44,490 bases of DNA from S5-A14a sp022766365 (lineage in GTDB: Bacteria; Bacillota; Clostridia; Peptostreptococcales; Anaerovoracaceae), in assembly GCA_050313295.1 (NCBI GenBank), contig JBNPLD010000013.1, one strand, 5' to 3'. A program made the position numbers and the translations under genes. Below the pieces are notes generated by a model. The model had not been told where the DNA came from. It saw only the letters and a list, made by a program, of their open reading frames with translations, and did not search any database. Positions 1 through 8,947 of the stretch are shown piece after piece (position 1 is the stretch's first letter; the number at the start of each line of letters is the position of its first letter).

Positions 1-54
1 ATTTTGAGGAAATCACTAAAGAGAAGACCTTTATACTTTAATACGAGGAAGTAA
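1..54 (+). other. tail of an upstream reading frame
   Basis: Two plus-strand frames are open from the window edge. One ends in TAA at 39-41 and the other in TAA at 52-54, one base before the rbgA start. Either could be the last codons of an upstream gene. Too few residues are present to recognise a family. The ribosome binding site of rbgA (GAGGAAG, 45-51) lies inside this stretch. Confidence 0.2.
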
Positions 55-55
55 A

Positions 56-1111
56 ATGATTGAAAATATTAACTGGTATCCCGGTCATATGAAGAAAACC
101 AGGGAACTGATTCAAAATAATCTTAAGCTAGTGGACGCAGTGATTGAGGTAATCGATAGCAGAATACCTAGTTCAAGCCGTAATCCTATAATTGATGATA
201 TTCTTGGGAAGAAGCCACGAGTCATTGCCTTGAACAAAGCTGATCTTGCATCAGAGAAAGAAACAGGGAGATGGTCTGAATATTTTGTTGATACAGGGTA
301 TCAGACAGTCACCATAAACGCTCAATCGGGAAAGGGCGTGTATAGTTTAATGAAGACTCTCGAAGTCTTAGAAAAGAAACTGAATGATGGAAGACTCAGG
401 AATAAACCTCTAAGGATAATGATTGTGGGTGTGCCGAACGTTGGGAAATCATCGTTGATCAACAGGCTTACAGGGAAGAAAAGTACTCAGATAGGAAATC
501 GTCCGGGCGTAACCAAGGGAAAACAGTGGTTAAAGCTGAAAAATGGTATGGAGCTTCTTGACACACCGGGAATACTCTGGCCAAAATTTGAGGATCCACA
601 GGTCGGACTTTACCTGGCATTCTGCGGTTCAATAAAAGATGAAATTTTAGATTTGCCGAACCTGTCATTAGAGCTTCTGAAAGTGCTGAAAAAAGACTAT
701 ATGGGTCTGCTGACTACAAGATACGGACTTGATTGTCAACCAAAGACTTCGGTAGATGAATCTGACATGTTACAGAAAGGCACATCTGCACATTTGAAAG
801 CCTTGGAGGAGGAGAATAAAAACTCGGACGAATTCTTCGAGTATGGAGATGGTTATAGAGAAGATGTGGATATAACTCCGGAACTTTCCCTTCTGAACGA
901 GATTTCTCGCAAAAGAGGATACATTTTGTCGGGAAAGAGGATCGATTATGAAAGAGCCGGTAAGGCTGTAATTGATGAGTTCAGAAGTGGGAAAATCGGA
1001 AGGATAACCCTGGAAAAAGCGCCTGTGACAGCCGTAGGTGATTCAAATATCCATGAATCTGCAGCAGGTTTTGAGAATGATAATGCTCTTGGGGGTGAAA
1101 TCGGTGAATAA
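56..1111 (+). CDS. rbgA: ribosome biogenesis GTPase RbgA (YlqF)
   Basis: This is a circularly permuted GTPase that acts in late assembly of the 50S ribosomal subunit in Firmicutes. The permuted motif order is visible: G4 NKAD at residues 60-63, then G1 GVPNVGKSS at 125-133, the G2 threonine near 153, and G3 DTPG at 169-172. The N-terminus (INWYPGHMKK) is typical of the family. The protein has 351 residues where the family usually has about 280-295. The extra length is a hydrophilic stretch at about 226-273, rich in Ser, Glu, Asp and Asn, within the C-terminal domain, plus a tail after about residue 322. The start follows the ribosome binding site GAGGAAG. The 3' end overlaps the chosen rnhB start by 8 bases, and the rbgA-rnhB pairing is also found in Bacillus. 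The identification is secure. The role of the insertion is unknown. Confidence 0.95.
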   Translation: MIENINWYPGHMKKTRELIQNNLKLVDAVIEVIDSRIPSSSRNPIIDDILGKKPRVIALNKADLASEKETGRWSEYFVDTGYQTVTINAQSGKGVYSLMKTLEVLEKKLNDGRLRNKPLRIMIVGVPNVGKSSLINRLTGKKSTQIGNRPGVTKGKQWLKLKNGMELLDTPGILWPKFEDPQVGLYLAFCGSIKDEILDLPNLSLELLKVLKKDYMGLLTTRYGLDCQPKTSVDESDMLQKGTSAHLKALEEENKNSDEFFEYGDGYREDVDITPELSLLNEISRKRGYILSGKRIDYERAGKAVIDEFRSGKIGRITLEKAPVTAVGDSNIHESAAGFENDNALGGEIGE

Positions 1112-1883
1112 ACGTGAGAGATCTGAGCTCGAAGTGAAGCGACTTGCGGAAATGCTGGAATTTGATAAATTTAAAAGGGGAGATTATGATTGGCTTATCG
1201 GTGTTGACGAAGTTGGTAGAGGTCCTCTTGCAGGACCGGTTGTAGCATGTGCTGTTGTTTTGCCCCTTAGCTGGAATTTGCCGGGAATCAATGATTCAAA
1301 AAAACTCAGTGAAAAGCGAAGAACTGAGCTTGCTGATATTATTAAGGATAAATCCGAGGGAATCGGATTAGGTTTTGTGAACAATAAGAAAATCGACAGA
1401 TTCAATATCAGAAATGCAACTAAAATGGCGATGATTATAGCTGTAAGGCGGTGCATCGAAAATTTAAGCGGTCAGATTGGAGATAGAGTAAGATCAAATA
1501 GTATATTGAAAAGTGAAGATAAGTCAAAAGCTAGTGTTACAAATCCATCTGAACTTGGAAGAATTAGAATTTTGATAGATGGAAACATGGAGATTTCTTT
1601 GGATAAGCTGTTTGGAGAAGGGTATGAGTTGACTCAGGAAACCGTTGTTCAAGGTGATTCAAAGTCGCTGTCTGTCGGAGCGGCTTCCATTGTTGCAAAA
1701 GTTGCGAGAGATGAGTTTATGAAGGAATACGCAAAACTCGAACCGGAATATGGTTTTGATAAACACAAGGGTTACGGGACTAAAGCCCATTACAGCGCTA
1801 TTGAAAGTTATGGGCTTTCACCTATACACAGAAAGAGTTTTTTAACAAAGGTACTTGATAAAATGGAGGAGGAGCTTATATGA
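1104..1883 (+). CDS. rnhB: ribonuclease HII
   Basis: This enzyme cleaves the RNA strand of RNA-DNA hybrids and removes single ribonucleotides from DNA. The DEDD catalytic set is visible: D35 and E36 in DEVGRG, D159 in LIDG, and D203 in KVARDEF. The DSKKLSEKRR motif is also present. I chose the GTG at 1104 because a strong ribosome binding site (GGGGGTG, 1091-1097) lies 6 bases upstream. The frame is open further upstream to 1038, but that would overlap rbgA by 74 bases. From 1104 the protein has 259 residues. It carries an extra polar segment at about 121-153 that other RNase HII proteins lack. The gene ends in an ATGA overlap with fhs, which suggests coupled translation. Confidence 0.93.
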   Translation: MNKRERSELEVKRLAEMLEFDKFKRGDYDWLIGVDEVGRGPLAGPVVACAVVLPLSWNLPGINDSKKLSEKRRTELADIIKDKSEGIGLGFVNNKKIDRFNIRNATKMAMIIAVRRCIENLSGQIGDRVRSNSILKSEDKSKASVTNPSELGRIRILIDGNMEISLDKLFGEGYELTQETVVQGDSKSLSVGAASIVAKVARDEFMKEYAKLEPEYGFDKHKGYGTKAHYSAIESYGLSPIHRKSFLTKVLDKMEEELI

Positions 1884-3643
1884 CGGGCAAGGAAGTTAAA
1901 AAATCAGACGATAATTTAGAACAGAAATTTTTTAAATCGGATATTGAAATCGCTCAAGAGGCCGAACTTTTACCTATCGGTGAAATTGCAAGAAAGTTGG
2001 AGCTTGATATTGATGATATAGAGCTTTATGGTAAGTACAAGGCGAAAGTAGGTTACCATATTGTCAAAGAAGCTATGAAGCATAATGATACTTCAAAGGG
2101 AGCTGCTGACAATGATGTCTCTTCTACCGATGGAAAGCTGATTCTAATGACAGCGATTTCACCGACTCCTGCCGGAGAAGGTAAGACTACCACCAGTATA
2201 GGTCTTGCAGATGGTTTGTCTCGCCTTGGCAAGAAAGCCGTGCTGGCACTGAGGGAGCCTTCTATGGGTCCTGTGTTCGGGATTAAGGGGGGTGCAGCCG
2301 GGGGCGGCTATGCTCAGGTTGTGCCAATGGAAGATATCAATCTCCATTTTACAGGTGATATGCATGCAATAGGTGCCGCAAACAATCTGATAGCAGCAGT
2401 TCTTGACAACCATATTCAGCAGGGCAATTCGTTGGGTATTGATCCCCGAAGAATTACATGGAAGAGGGTCGTTGATATGAATGACCGTCAGCTCAGGTTC
2501 CTCATTGACGGAATGGGAGGTAGAACTAATGGTGTTCCCAGAGAAGATGGATTTGATATAACTGTAGCCAGCGAGATCATGGCGATTTTTTGTTTGGCGG
2601 AAGGAATTGAAGATCTGAAAGATAAACTCTCCCGGATTGTTGTAGGTTACACTTATGAGGACGAACCTGTAACTGTAGCAGACCTGAAATGTCAGGCTGC
2701 AGCCGCTATTTTGCTGAAAGATGCAATTAAACCAAATCTTGTTCAGACTCTCGAGCACACACCGGCATTTGTTCACGGCGGGCCATTTGCAAATATTGCT
2801 CATGGGTGCAACTCGGTCATTGCCACAAAAATGGCTTTAAACCTTGGAGATTATGTGGTTACTGAAGCAGGCTTCGCTGCTGATCTGGGAGCGGAGAAGT
2901 TCCTTGATATCAAATGCAGAAAGACAGGCCTGTCCCCTGACGCAGTTGTCATTGTTGCTACTGTCCGTGCACTCAAATATCACGGCGGAGTATCCAAGGA
3001 TGATTTAAATGATGAAAACGTAGAGGCGGTTAAAGCGGGTTTACCGAATCTCATGAGACATATCAGAAATCTACAAGAAGTATTCGGCCTCAACGTGATG
3101 GTGGCAATCAATGAATTCCCGACTGATTCCGAGGCTGAGATGAATGTAATCAGGGAAGCTTGCAGAGACAAGGGAGTTGCGGTTGCTCTGAGTCAGGTTT
3201 GGGCTCGTGGCGGAGAAGGTGGCAAAGAACTAGCCGAAAAGGTGGTAGAGCTTTGTAACAAGGGGAATTCTCTTAAGTTTGCCTATGATCTGGATATGAC
3301 CATAGAGGAGAAAATTCGAAGTGTTGCCACAAAAATTTATGGGGCAGATGATATTACCTTTGATGTTAAGGCTCTTAAGGATCTGGAAAGACTTGAAAGA
3401 CACGGGTTTGGTAATCTTCCGGTGTGTATGGCCAAGACTCAATACAGCTTCTCCGATGACCCGAAACTTTTGGGAGCACCGACGGGGTTCACTATTCATA
3501 TCAAGGAATTGAAAGTTTCAGCAGGGGCAGGATTCATCGTTGCTAAGACGGGGGATATTATGACCATGCCCGGACTTCCTAAGGTACCTGCTGCGCTCGG
3601 TATGGATATTGATGAGAACGGTGATATTACAGGGCTTTCATAA
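1880..3643 (+). CDS. fhs: formate-tetrahydrofolate ligase
   Basis: This enzyme uses ATP to join formate to tetrahydrofolate, giving 10-formyl-THF. It is the entry step of one-carbon metabolism and of the methyl branch of acetogenesis in clostridia. The nucleotide-binding motif TPAGEGKTT is at residues 96-104, followed by the conserved REPSMGPVFGIKGGAAGGG region (near 127-145). The 587 residues exceed the usual 555-560 or so. The surplus is an N-terminal lead of about 18 residues before KSDIEIAQEA and a Ser/Asp/Asn-rich insertion at about 67-84, just before the beta strand leading to the P-loop. The start overlaps the rnhB stop (ATGA), and a GGAGGAG ribosome binding site precedes it at 1865-1871. 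folD, for the following step of the pathway, lies one gene downstream. Confidence 0.96.
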   Translation: MTGKEVKKSDDNLEQKFFKSDIEIAQEAELLPIGEIARKLELDIDDIELYGKYKAKVGYHIVKEAMKHNDTSKGAADNDVSSTDGKLILMTAISPTPAGEGKTTTSIGLADGLSRLGKKAVLALREPSMGPVFGIKGGAAGGGYAQVVPMEDINLHFTGDMHAIGAANNLIAAVLDNHIQQGNSLGIDPRRITWKRVVDMNDRQLRFLIDGMGGRTNGVPREDGFDITVASEIMAIFCLAEGIEDLKDKLSRIVVGYTYEDEPVTVADLKCQAAAAILLKDAIKPNLVQTLEHTPAFVHGGPFANIAHGCNSVIATKMALNLGDYVVTEAGFAADLGAEKFLDIKCRKTGLSPDAVVIVATVRALKYHGGVSKDDLNDENVEAVKAGLPNLMRHIRNLQEVFGLNVMVAINEFPTDSEAEMNVIREACRDKGVAVALSQVWARGGEGGKELAEKVVELCNKGNSLKFAYDLDMTIEEKIRSVATKIYGADDITFDVKALKDLERLERHGFGNLPVCMAKTQYSFSDDPKLLGAPTGFTIHIKELKVSAGAGFIVAKTGDIMTMPGLPKVPAALGMDIDENGDITGLS

Positions 3644-3665
3644 GAAGCAATCTAAGAGGTTGGAA

Positions 3666-5498
3666 ATGGATACAACTTTATTTTGTAACGGGAAAATTTT
3701 AGTTTTTTCTGAGAAAAACTCAATCGGCAAAGGTGACTTGCGTGGTGAGGTTTGTTCTTTTGTTGACTCTATGCTTGTTTCAGGTGACAAAATCTTTAAA
3801 CTTGGAAACGAAGAAAATCTCAGGAAATTCCTTGAAAGCGAAAATATGGAATTTCGAGAGGAAAATCTTTTTGGAAAACGGGTGATACCGGGCTTTGTAG
3901 ATTGTCACGAGCATCCTGTTATGCTGGCCGATACAATAGAGGAAATCGCAGCTTTGCCGCCGGAGGTTTCATCAATAGAAGATTTGGTTGAAAAGATAAG
4001 ACTTGTAAGAGAGTCCATGAAACCGGGAGATGAAGTCAAAGTCGATAAAGACTCTGAATACGGATATGATGGCAAATCAGATGTAAAAGATGAAGTGAAC
4101 AATAATTGGATACTGGGTTGGGGATGTGATGAAGGAAAGTTTTCTGAAAAGAGACTGCCTGACAGATGGGATCTGGACAGAGGAGCGAATGATGTGCCTG
4201 TGTCAATTGTTCGAGCATGTGAACACATAAGATGTTGCAATTCATTGGCGCTCAAATTGGCCGGAATCGATGAAAATACGAAGGATCCTGTCGGTGGGAA
4301 TATCGGAAGAGATGAGAACGGAGTGCCAAACGGGATTTTGTATGAGAATGCAAGAAATCTTGTTGCAGAGATTATACCTCATCATGATCATAATGATGAA
4401 GTTGAGCTGCTCAGAAAACTAGGTGAACATCTCTCTGCTCAGGGGATTACATCTATCGGAGAAATGGGGAATCTCAGCTCAAAGGACAATCATTTTATCT
4501 ATTACGACGTGGTAAAACGTGGATTCAGGCAAAACGTAAGTGTATTTTACATGTGGGAGTTCTACAAGGATAAACCGGGATTTGTGATTGAAAAGAAGCA
4601 TAAGGTGCTTGACCAGCAGATTCACGTGGCAGGACTTAAACTTATTGGTGACGGAAGTTTCTCGGGCCATACTGCATGGACTGATGTGCCGTTTTTAGGG
4701 ACAGATGAATACGGTCTTTCCACCTGTAGTGAGGAACTGCTTGAATCGGCAATAGAGTTCTGTAAAGAGCAGGGTCTGCAGCTTTCATTTCATGCTATGG
4801 GAAGACGAGCAATTAAAAGGATTGTTGACAGACTGTATGAAGAGGGTCCATGGCAGATAGGAAAAACGGATTCACCTGAAACAGTAATTCCATCCGAGAC
4901 GGTAATCTCAACGGAATCATCCTCTTCATCGGCGTCAATTCCTCCAACGGATTCTGAAAACATTCTACCACCTTTTGCTCGAATTGAGCATGTAACAGAA
5001 CCTTCAGATGAAGCCATCAAGAAGGCTGCAGAATTGGGAATTGCTTTTGTTACACAACCGATTTTCTTATTCAGTGAAATCGAAAGCTACGAAAAGAATC
5101 TTGGAAAAGATAGACTTAAAGAGACTTATCCGATACGTAAGATGATTGATATGGGAGTTCTTGTGGGCCTTTCCACAGATGCACCTGCTACAGCATGGGC
5201 CGATCCTACCGATCCTTGGGTAAATATCAAGGGTGCGGTAACACGAACTGCTTACAACGGAGTGGACACGGGCGGAAAGCAGAAAATCACCTTGGAGGAA
5301 GCTATTTTATTGTATACGAAGAATTCGGCGAGGATTGCAGGATTCCAAAAGCGAGGTTCTCTTGCAGAGGGCAATTATGCGGACTTTGTAGTTCTCTTAG
5401 ACGATCCGTTTGAGATGAGACCTGATGATCTGCAAAGTGTTAGGACAATGAGAACGTATATCAACGGAGAAAAAGTATTTGACATTGAAAGGAAATAA
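3666..5498 (+). CDS. amidohydrolase, YtcJ-like (amidohydrolase 3 family)
   Basis: This is a metal-dependent hydrolase of the amidohydrolase superfamily. The metal-binding set is visible: H81 and H83 (HEH after PGFVDC), the lysine in LKLIGDGS (about 325), H376 in SFHAMGR, H442 in RIEHV, and D505 in LSTDAP. The substrate cannot be read from sequence. Relatives act on amides, cyclic imides or N-acyl amines. The frame is open from 3609, inside fhs, but the ATG at 3666 follows GAGGT (3656-3660) and begins a normal family N-terminus, giving 610 residues. Two low-complexity insertions stand out: a charged one at about 121-146 and a Ser/Thr/Pro/Glu-rich one at about 399-435, just before the fourth metal ligand. 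Its position between fhs and folD hints at a link to formyl or folate chemistry, which is inference only. Confidence 0.85.
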   Translation: MDTTLFCNGKILVFSEKNSIGKGDLRGEVCSFVDSMLVSGDKIFKLGNEENLRKFLESENMEFREENLFGKRVIPGFVDCHEHPVMLADTIEEIAALPPEVSSIEDLVEKIRLVRESMKPGDEVKVDKDSEYGYDGKSDVKDEVNNNWILGWGCDEGKFSEKRLPDRWDLDRGANDVPVSIVRACEHIRCCNSLALKLAGIDENTKDPVGGNIGRDENGVPNGILYENARNLVAEIIPHHDHNDEVELLRKLGEHLSAQGITSIGEMGNLSSKDNHFIYYDVVKRGFRQNVSVFYMWEFYKDKPGFVIEKKHKVLDQQIHVAGLKLIGDGSFSGHTAWTDVPFLGTDEYGLSTCSEELLESAIEFCKEQGLQLSFHAMGRRAIKRIVDRLYEEGPWQIGKTDSPETVIPSETVISTESSSSSASIPPTDSENILPPFARIEHVTEPSDEAIKKAAELGIAFVTQPIFLFSEIESYEKNLGKDRLKETYPIRKMIDMGVLVGLSTDAPATAWADPTDPWVNIKGAVTRTAYNGVDTGGKQKITLEEAILLYTKNSARIAGFQKRGSLAEGNYADFVVLLDDPFEMRPDDLQSVRTMRTYINGEKVFDIERK

Positions 5499-5501
5499 GT
5501 T

Positions 5502-6368
5502 TTGAGCAAAATACTGTATGGCAAAGAAGTGGCCGCTTTGATTGAGAAAGAATTGAAAGATGAGATTGATGAACTTCAACATATGGGAATTTTCCCTACG
5601 TTGGCGATTCTGAGGGTTGGGGGAACCCCCGGCGATATAGCATATGAAAAGGCTGCTATAAAAAAAGCGGATCTCCTCGGTGTTGCAGTGAAGAAGTTCA
5701 CTTTGCCTGAAGATACTACGGAAGAAGAGGTAATATCTGCAGTTGATAATATCAATAGAGATTGCACTATTCATGCTGCTCTGATTCTTCGTCCGTTCCC
5801 TAAATCTATGAATGACGAGAGAATCCGCAATCGTCTTGACAGAGAAAAGGATGTGGATGCAATAACTGATGAGGCTTTGGCTCGTGTGTTTAGCGGGAAG
5901 GGCAGAAACTATCCATGTACGGCAAGAGCATGCATGGAAATACTCAAATACAATCATATACCAATCGCAGGAAAGGTCGTACTGGTAATCGGCAGGTCTC
6001 TTGTAATAGGCAAACCGATGAGCATGCTCCTTCAAAAAGAAAATGCTACCGTCATAATGGCACACAGCCGGACGAGCATGGAACAGATGATAAATCTTTC
6101 TGCTCTGGCGGACATTGTTGTTGTTGCTACGGGGAAACAAGACACATTCACATCTGAGCTTGCCCATGAAGGACAGACTGTATTAGATGTAGGGATGAAT
6201 CGTGGCAGTGACGGAAAGCTTGTCGGTGATGTTGATTTTGATGGCGTCTCGGAGTTGGTGGAGGCCATAACACCGGTGCCGGGTGGGGTTGGAAGTGTAA
6301 CGACTGCTGTTTTATTTAAACAACTTATTGAGTCTGTAAGAAGGATAGCCGGATTAGATGAAGATTAA
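5502..6368 (+). CDS. folD: FolD-type methylene-THF dehydrogenase, catalytic lysine absent
   Basis: FolD proteins interconvert methylene-, methenyl- and 10-formyl-tetrahydrofolate. The Rossmann half is clear (VVLVIGRSLVIGKPMSMLL, HSRT, ITPVPGGVGSVTT), as are PCTARACMEIL and the aspartate D119 in KDVDA. The length, 288 residues, is normal. In the usual YVxxK motif the lysine needed for cyclohydrolase lies four residues after the tyrosine. Here the tyrosine is Y48 and position 52 is alanine. The usual VQLPLP glutamine is replaced by L96 (ILRPFP). From what is known of the human enzyme, this predicts that dehydrogenase is kept and cyclohydrolase lost or altered. The start is TTG at 5502, three bases after the amidohydrolase stop, with GAAAGG upstream at 5488-5493. 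It overlaps the malic enzyme gene by 11 bases. Confidence 0.88.
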   Translation: MSKILYGKEVAALIEKELKDEIDELQHMGIFPTLAILRVGGTPGDIAYEKAAIKKADLLGVAVKKFTLPEDTTEEEVISAVDNINRDCTIHAALILRPFPKSMNDERIRNRLDREKDVDAITDEALARVFSGKGRNYPCTARACMEILKYNHIPIAGKVVLVIGRSLVIGKPMSMLLQKENATVIMAHSRTSMEQMINLSALADIVVVATGKQDTFTSELAHEGQTVLDVGMNRGSDGKLVGDVDFDGVSELVEAITPVPGGVGSVTTAVLFKQLIESVRRIAGLDED

Positions 6369-7548
6369 GGATAAAAATATATTCAAAGAGATTGCCCTTG
6401 AGAAGCATGCAATGTGGAAAGGAAAGCTTTCCATTGAAAGCAAGGCTCCTATAACAAATAAAGAAGAACTTGCTCTCGCCTATACACCGGGGGTTGCAGA
6501 GCCCTGCAAGGCAATAGAAAAAAACAGTGAACTAGCATATAAATATACAGGTAAGGGAAATCTGGTTGCCGTTATAACTGACGGAAGTGCCGTTCTGGGA
6601 CTTGGAAATATCGGACCTTCTGCAGGTATGCCTGTCATGGAGGGAAAGTGCGCTCTGTTCAAAACTTTTGCAGGTATTGATGCTGTTCCAATTTGTGTCG
6701 ACAGCTATGACATAGATGAAATCGTCAACACCGTGTTTAGAATTTCCAAATCTTTTGGAGGAATCAACCTTGAGGATATCTCGGCACCGAGATGTTTTGA
6801 AATTGAAAGACGCCTGATTGAAATATGTGATATTCCTGTTTTTCATGACGATCAACATGGTACTGCAATTATTGCAGGGGCAGGGATAATTAATGCACTT
6901 AAATTCACTCATAGACCGGGCATAAGGTCCTATGGGAACAAAATTGTAATAAATGGTGCAGGTGCAGCCGGAATTTCTATTGCGAGGATGATTCTGAAAC
7001 TAGGCCTTGGAGAGGTCGTGCTCTGCGACAGGGAAGGGACCATCTACGAGGGAGCAATATATAATAATTCAGAGCAGAAGAAGATGGCAAAAATAACCAA
7101 TCGGTCCATGATAAAGGGTGATCTTAAGACTGCTATCAAAGGGGCAGATGTGTTCGTGGGAGTGTCGGGTCCCGGACTTCTCACTGAAGATATGATAAAG
7201 ACAATGGCAAAGGACCCCATAGTTTTTGCAATGGCTAATCCTGAACCCGAGATTTATCCCGATGATGCCATTAAAGCAGGTGCAGCGGTAGTGGGGACAG
7301 GGAGGTCCGATTTTCCAAATCAGGTAAACAACGTCTTGGCTTTTCCGGGAATTTTCAGAGGAGCGTTAAACTGTAGAGCAGACAAGATAACAGAGGAAAT
7401 GAAGGAAGCAGCTGCTATTGCTATTGCAGACGTGTTACCCGAACAAGAACTCAGATCGGATTACGTGTTACCGGATCCTTTCAACCGTGACGTTGTAAGA
7501 ATGGTTGCCAAAGCCGTTGAAGAGGCATGGAAAAAAGGTGAAAATTAA
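6358..7548 (+). CDS. malic enzyme (NAD(P)-dependent, short bacterial type)
   Basis: This enzyme decarboxylates malate oxidatively to pyruvate, reducing NAD or NADP. The visible motifs are YTPGVAEPC with the catalytic tyrosine (Y42), VITDGSAVLGLGNIG, the lysine region MEGKCALFK (K97), the metal-binding pair E139-D140 and FHDDQHGTA (D164/D165), and a dinucleotide fold INGAGAAG near 200. The 396 residues match the short bacterial form without a phosphotransacetylase domain. The ATG lies inside the last codons of folD (11-base overlap), so translation is probably coupled. fumC follows at once. The pair would convert fumarate to malate and on to pyruvate, or run the reverse way in fermentation. 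Cofactor preference cannot be judged from sequence alone. Confidence 0.92.
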   Translation: MKIKDKNIFKEIALEKHAMWKGKLSIESKAPITNKEELALAYTPGVAEPCKAIEKNSELAYKYTGKGNLVAVITDGSAVLGLGNIGPSAGMPVMEGKCALFKTFAGIDAVPICVDSYDIDEIVNTVFRISKSFGGINLEDISAPRCFEIERRLIEICDIPVFHDDQHGTAIIAGAGIINALKFTHRPGIRSYGNKIVINGAGAAGISIARMILKLGLGEVVLCDREGTIYEGAIYNNSEQKKMAKITNRSMIKGDLKTAIKGADVFVGVSGPGLLTEDMIKTMAKDPIVFAMANPEPEIYPDDAIKAGAAVVGTGRSDFPNQVNNVLAFPGIFRGALNCRADKITEEMKEAAAIAIADVLPEQELRSDYVLPDPFNRDVVRMVAKAVEEAWKKGEN

Positions 7549-7561
7549 GGAGAACATTGTG

Positions 7562-8947
7562 GTGAGCCGTAAAAACGATAAGTACAGAATAGAGCATGAT
7601 ACGATGGGAGATATCAACGTACCTGCGGACAAATATTGGGGTGCACAGACTCAGAGAAGTCTTGAAAATTTTAAAATAGGTTCGTACAGAATGCCTCATG
7701 AAATAATTGAGGCGTTTGCATATTTAAAAAAAGCTGCAGCAATTGCAAATAAGAAACACGATGTACTCTCAGCAGCTCACTGTGAAGTTATAGTAGGAGT
7801 TTGCGATGAGATCCTTCAAGGTAAATTGGATGATAATTTTCCATTGGTGATCTTTCAGACAGGAAGCGGAACTCAAACAAATATGAATTTCAATGAGGTT
7901 ATCGCAAACAGAGGGAAAAAATATATTAATATACATCCAAATGATCATGTAAATAAATCTCAGAGTTCAAATGATACTTTTCCTACGGCAATGCATATAG
8001 CTGCCACTATTGCAGTCACAGAAAAGCTGATTCCTGCTGCTTCAATGCTGAGGGATTCCCTCTTACGTAAAGAAAAAGAATATATGGGACTGGTAAAGAC
8101 AGGCAGAACACATCTTCAAGATGCCGCACCACTTACATTGGGACAGGAAATCAGCGGATGGAGATCAATGCTTGATCACGATATTGAGTTTATTCAAAAA
8201 AACATGCCTGGGATTTCAGAGATTGCCTTGGGTGGAACCGCTGTAGGCACAGGACTTAATGCACCGCTCGGTTACGACGAAACCGTTGCAAAAGAAATAA
8301 GTAAACTCACCGGACACTGTTTTGTGCCTGCTGAAAACAAATTTCATGCCTTAACTTCAAAGAGCGGACTAGTGCTTCTTCATGGAGCTGTGAGAGCATT
8401 GGCAGGGGACCTTCTGAAAATTGCCAATGATGTCAGATGGCTTGCATCAGGTCCCAGGTGCGGAATCGGAGAAATTTCAATCCCTGAGAATGAACCCGGG
8501 AGCTCTATAATGCCCGGAAAGGTTAATCCAACACAATGCGAAGCACTATCAATGGTGTGCGTTCAGGTGATGGGAAACGATACAACAATCGGAATTGCCG
8601 CCTCACAGGGGAACTTCCAATTGAATGTGTACATGCCGGTGATAATTCATAATTTCATTGAATCTGTAAGGCTGCTGACAGATGGAATGAATTCTTTCAG
8701 GATTCACTGTGTGGATGGAATTTTACCTAATCTTGAGAGAATACGAGACAATCTCAACAAATCTCTTATGCTCGTTACTGCTTTGAATCCCAAGGTGGGT
8801 TATGAATCAGCAGCAAAAATAGCGAAAAAAGCCCACGCCGAAGGCAAAACCTTGAAGGCAGCAGCTCTTGAACTTGGGCTTGTAACAGAGAGTGAATTTG
8901 ATGAACTTGTAGACCCGGGCAAGATGGTTGGGCTTGTGGAACAGTAA
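7562..8947 (+). CDS. fumC: class II fumarate hydratase
   Basis: This enzyme interconverts fumarate and malate without an iron-sulfur cluster. The family signature GSSIMPGKVNPTQCEA is present, along with TGRTHLQDAAPLTLGQE, SSNDTFPT and the N-terminal DTMGDINVPADKYWGAQTQR. I chose the GTG at 7562 (461 residues, the standard length) because AAGGAGA at 7547-7553 precedes it by 8 bases. The GTG at 7559 is the other option. The frame also runs open upstream to 7505, inside the malic enzyme gene. It is the last gene of the plus-strand run. Its stop codon ends exactly where the stop of the convergent minus-strand gene begins. Confidence 0.94.
   Translation: MSRKNDKYRIEHDTMGDINVPADKYWGAQTQRSLENFKIGSYRMPHEIIEAFAYLKKAAAIANKKHDVLSAAHCEVIVGVCDEILQGKLDDNFPLVIFQTGSGTQTNMNFNEVIANRGKKYINIHPNDHVNKSQSSNDTFPTAMHIAATIAVTEKLIPAASMLRDSLLRKEKEYMGLVKTGRTHLQDAAPLTLGQEISGWRSMLDHDIEFIQKNMPGISEIALGGTAVGTGLNAPLGYDETVAKEISKLTGHCFVPAENKFHALTSKSGLVLLHGAVRALAGDLLKIANDVRWLASGPRCGIGEISIPENEPGSSIMPGKVNPTQCEALSMVCVQVMGNDTTIGIAASQGNFQLNVYMPVIIHNFIESVRLLTDGMNSFRIHCVDGILPNLERIRDNLNKSLMLVTALNPKVGYESAAKIAKKAHAEGKTLKAAALELGLVTESEFDELVDPGKMVGLVEQ

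Noticed and set aside
2159..2803. Minus-strand open frame of 214 codons
   Set aside because: It lies wholly antisense to fhs, has no ribosome binding site and gives no recognisable protein. It is a shadow of fhs codon use.
5397..6167. Minus-strand open frame of 256 codons
   Set aside because: Antisense to folD and the amidohydrolase end. The plus-strand frames have clear family motifs and this one has none.
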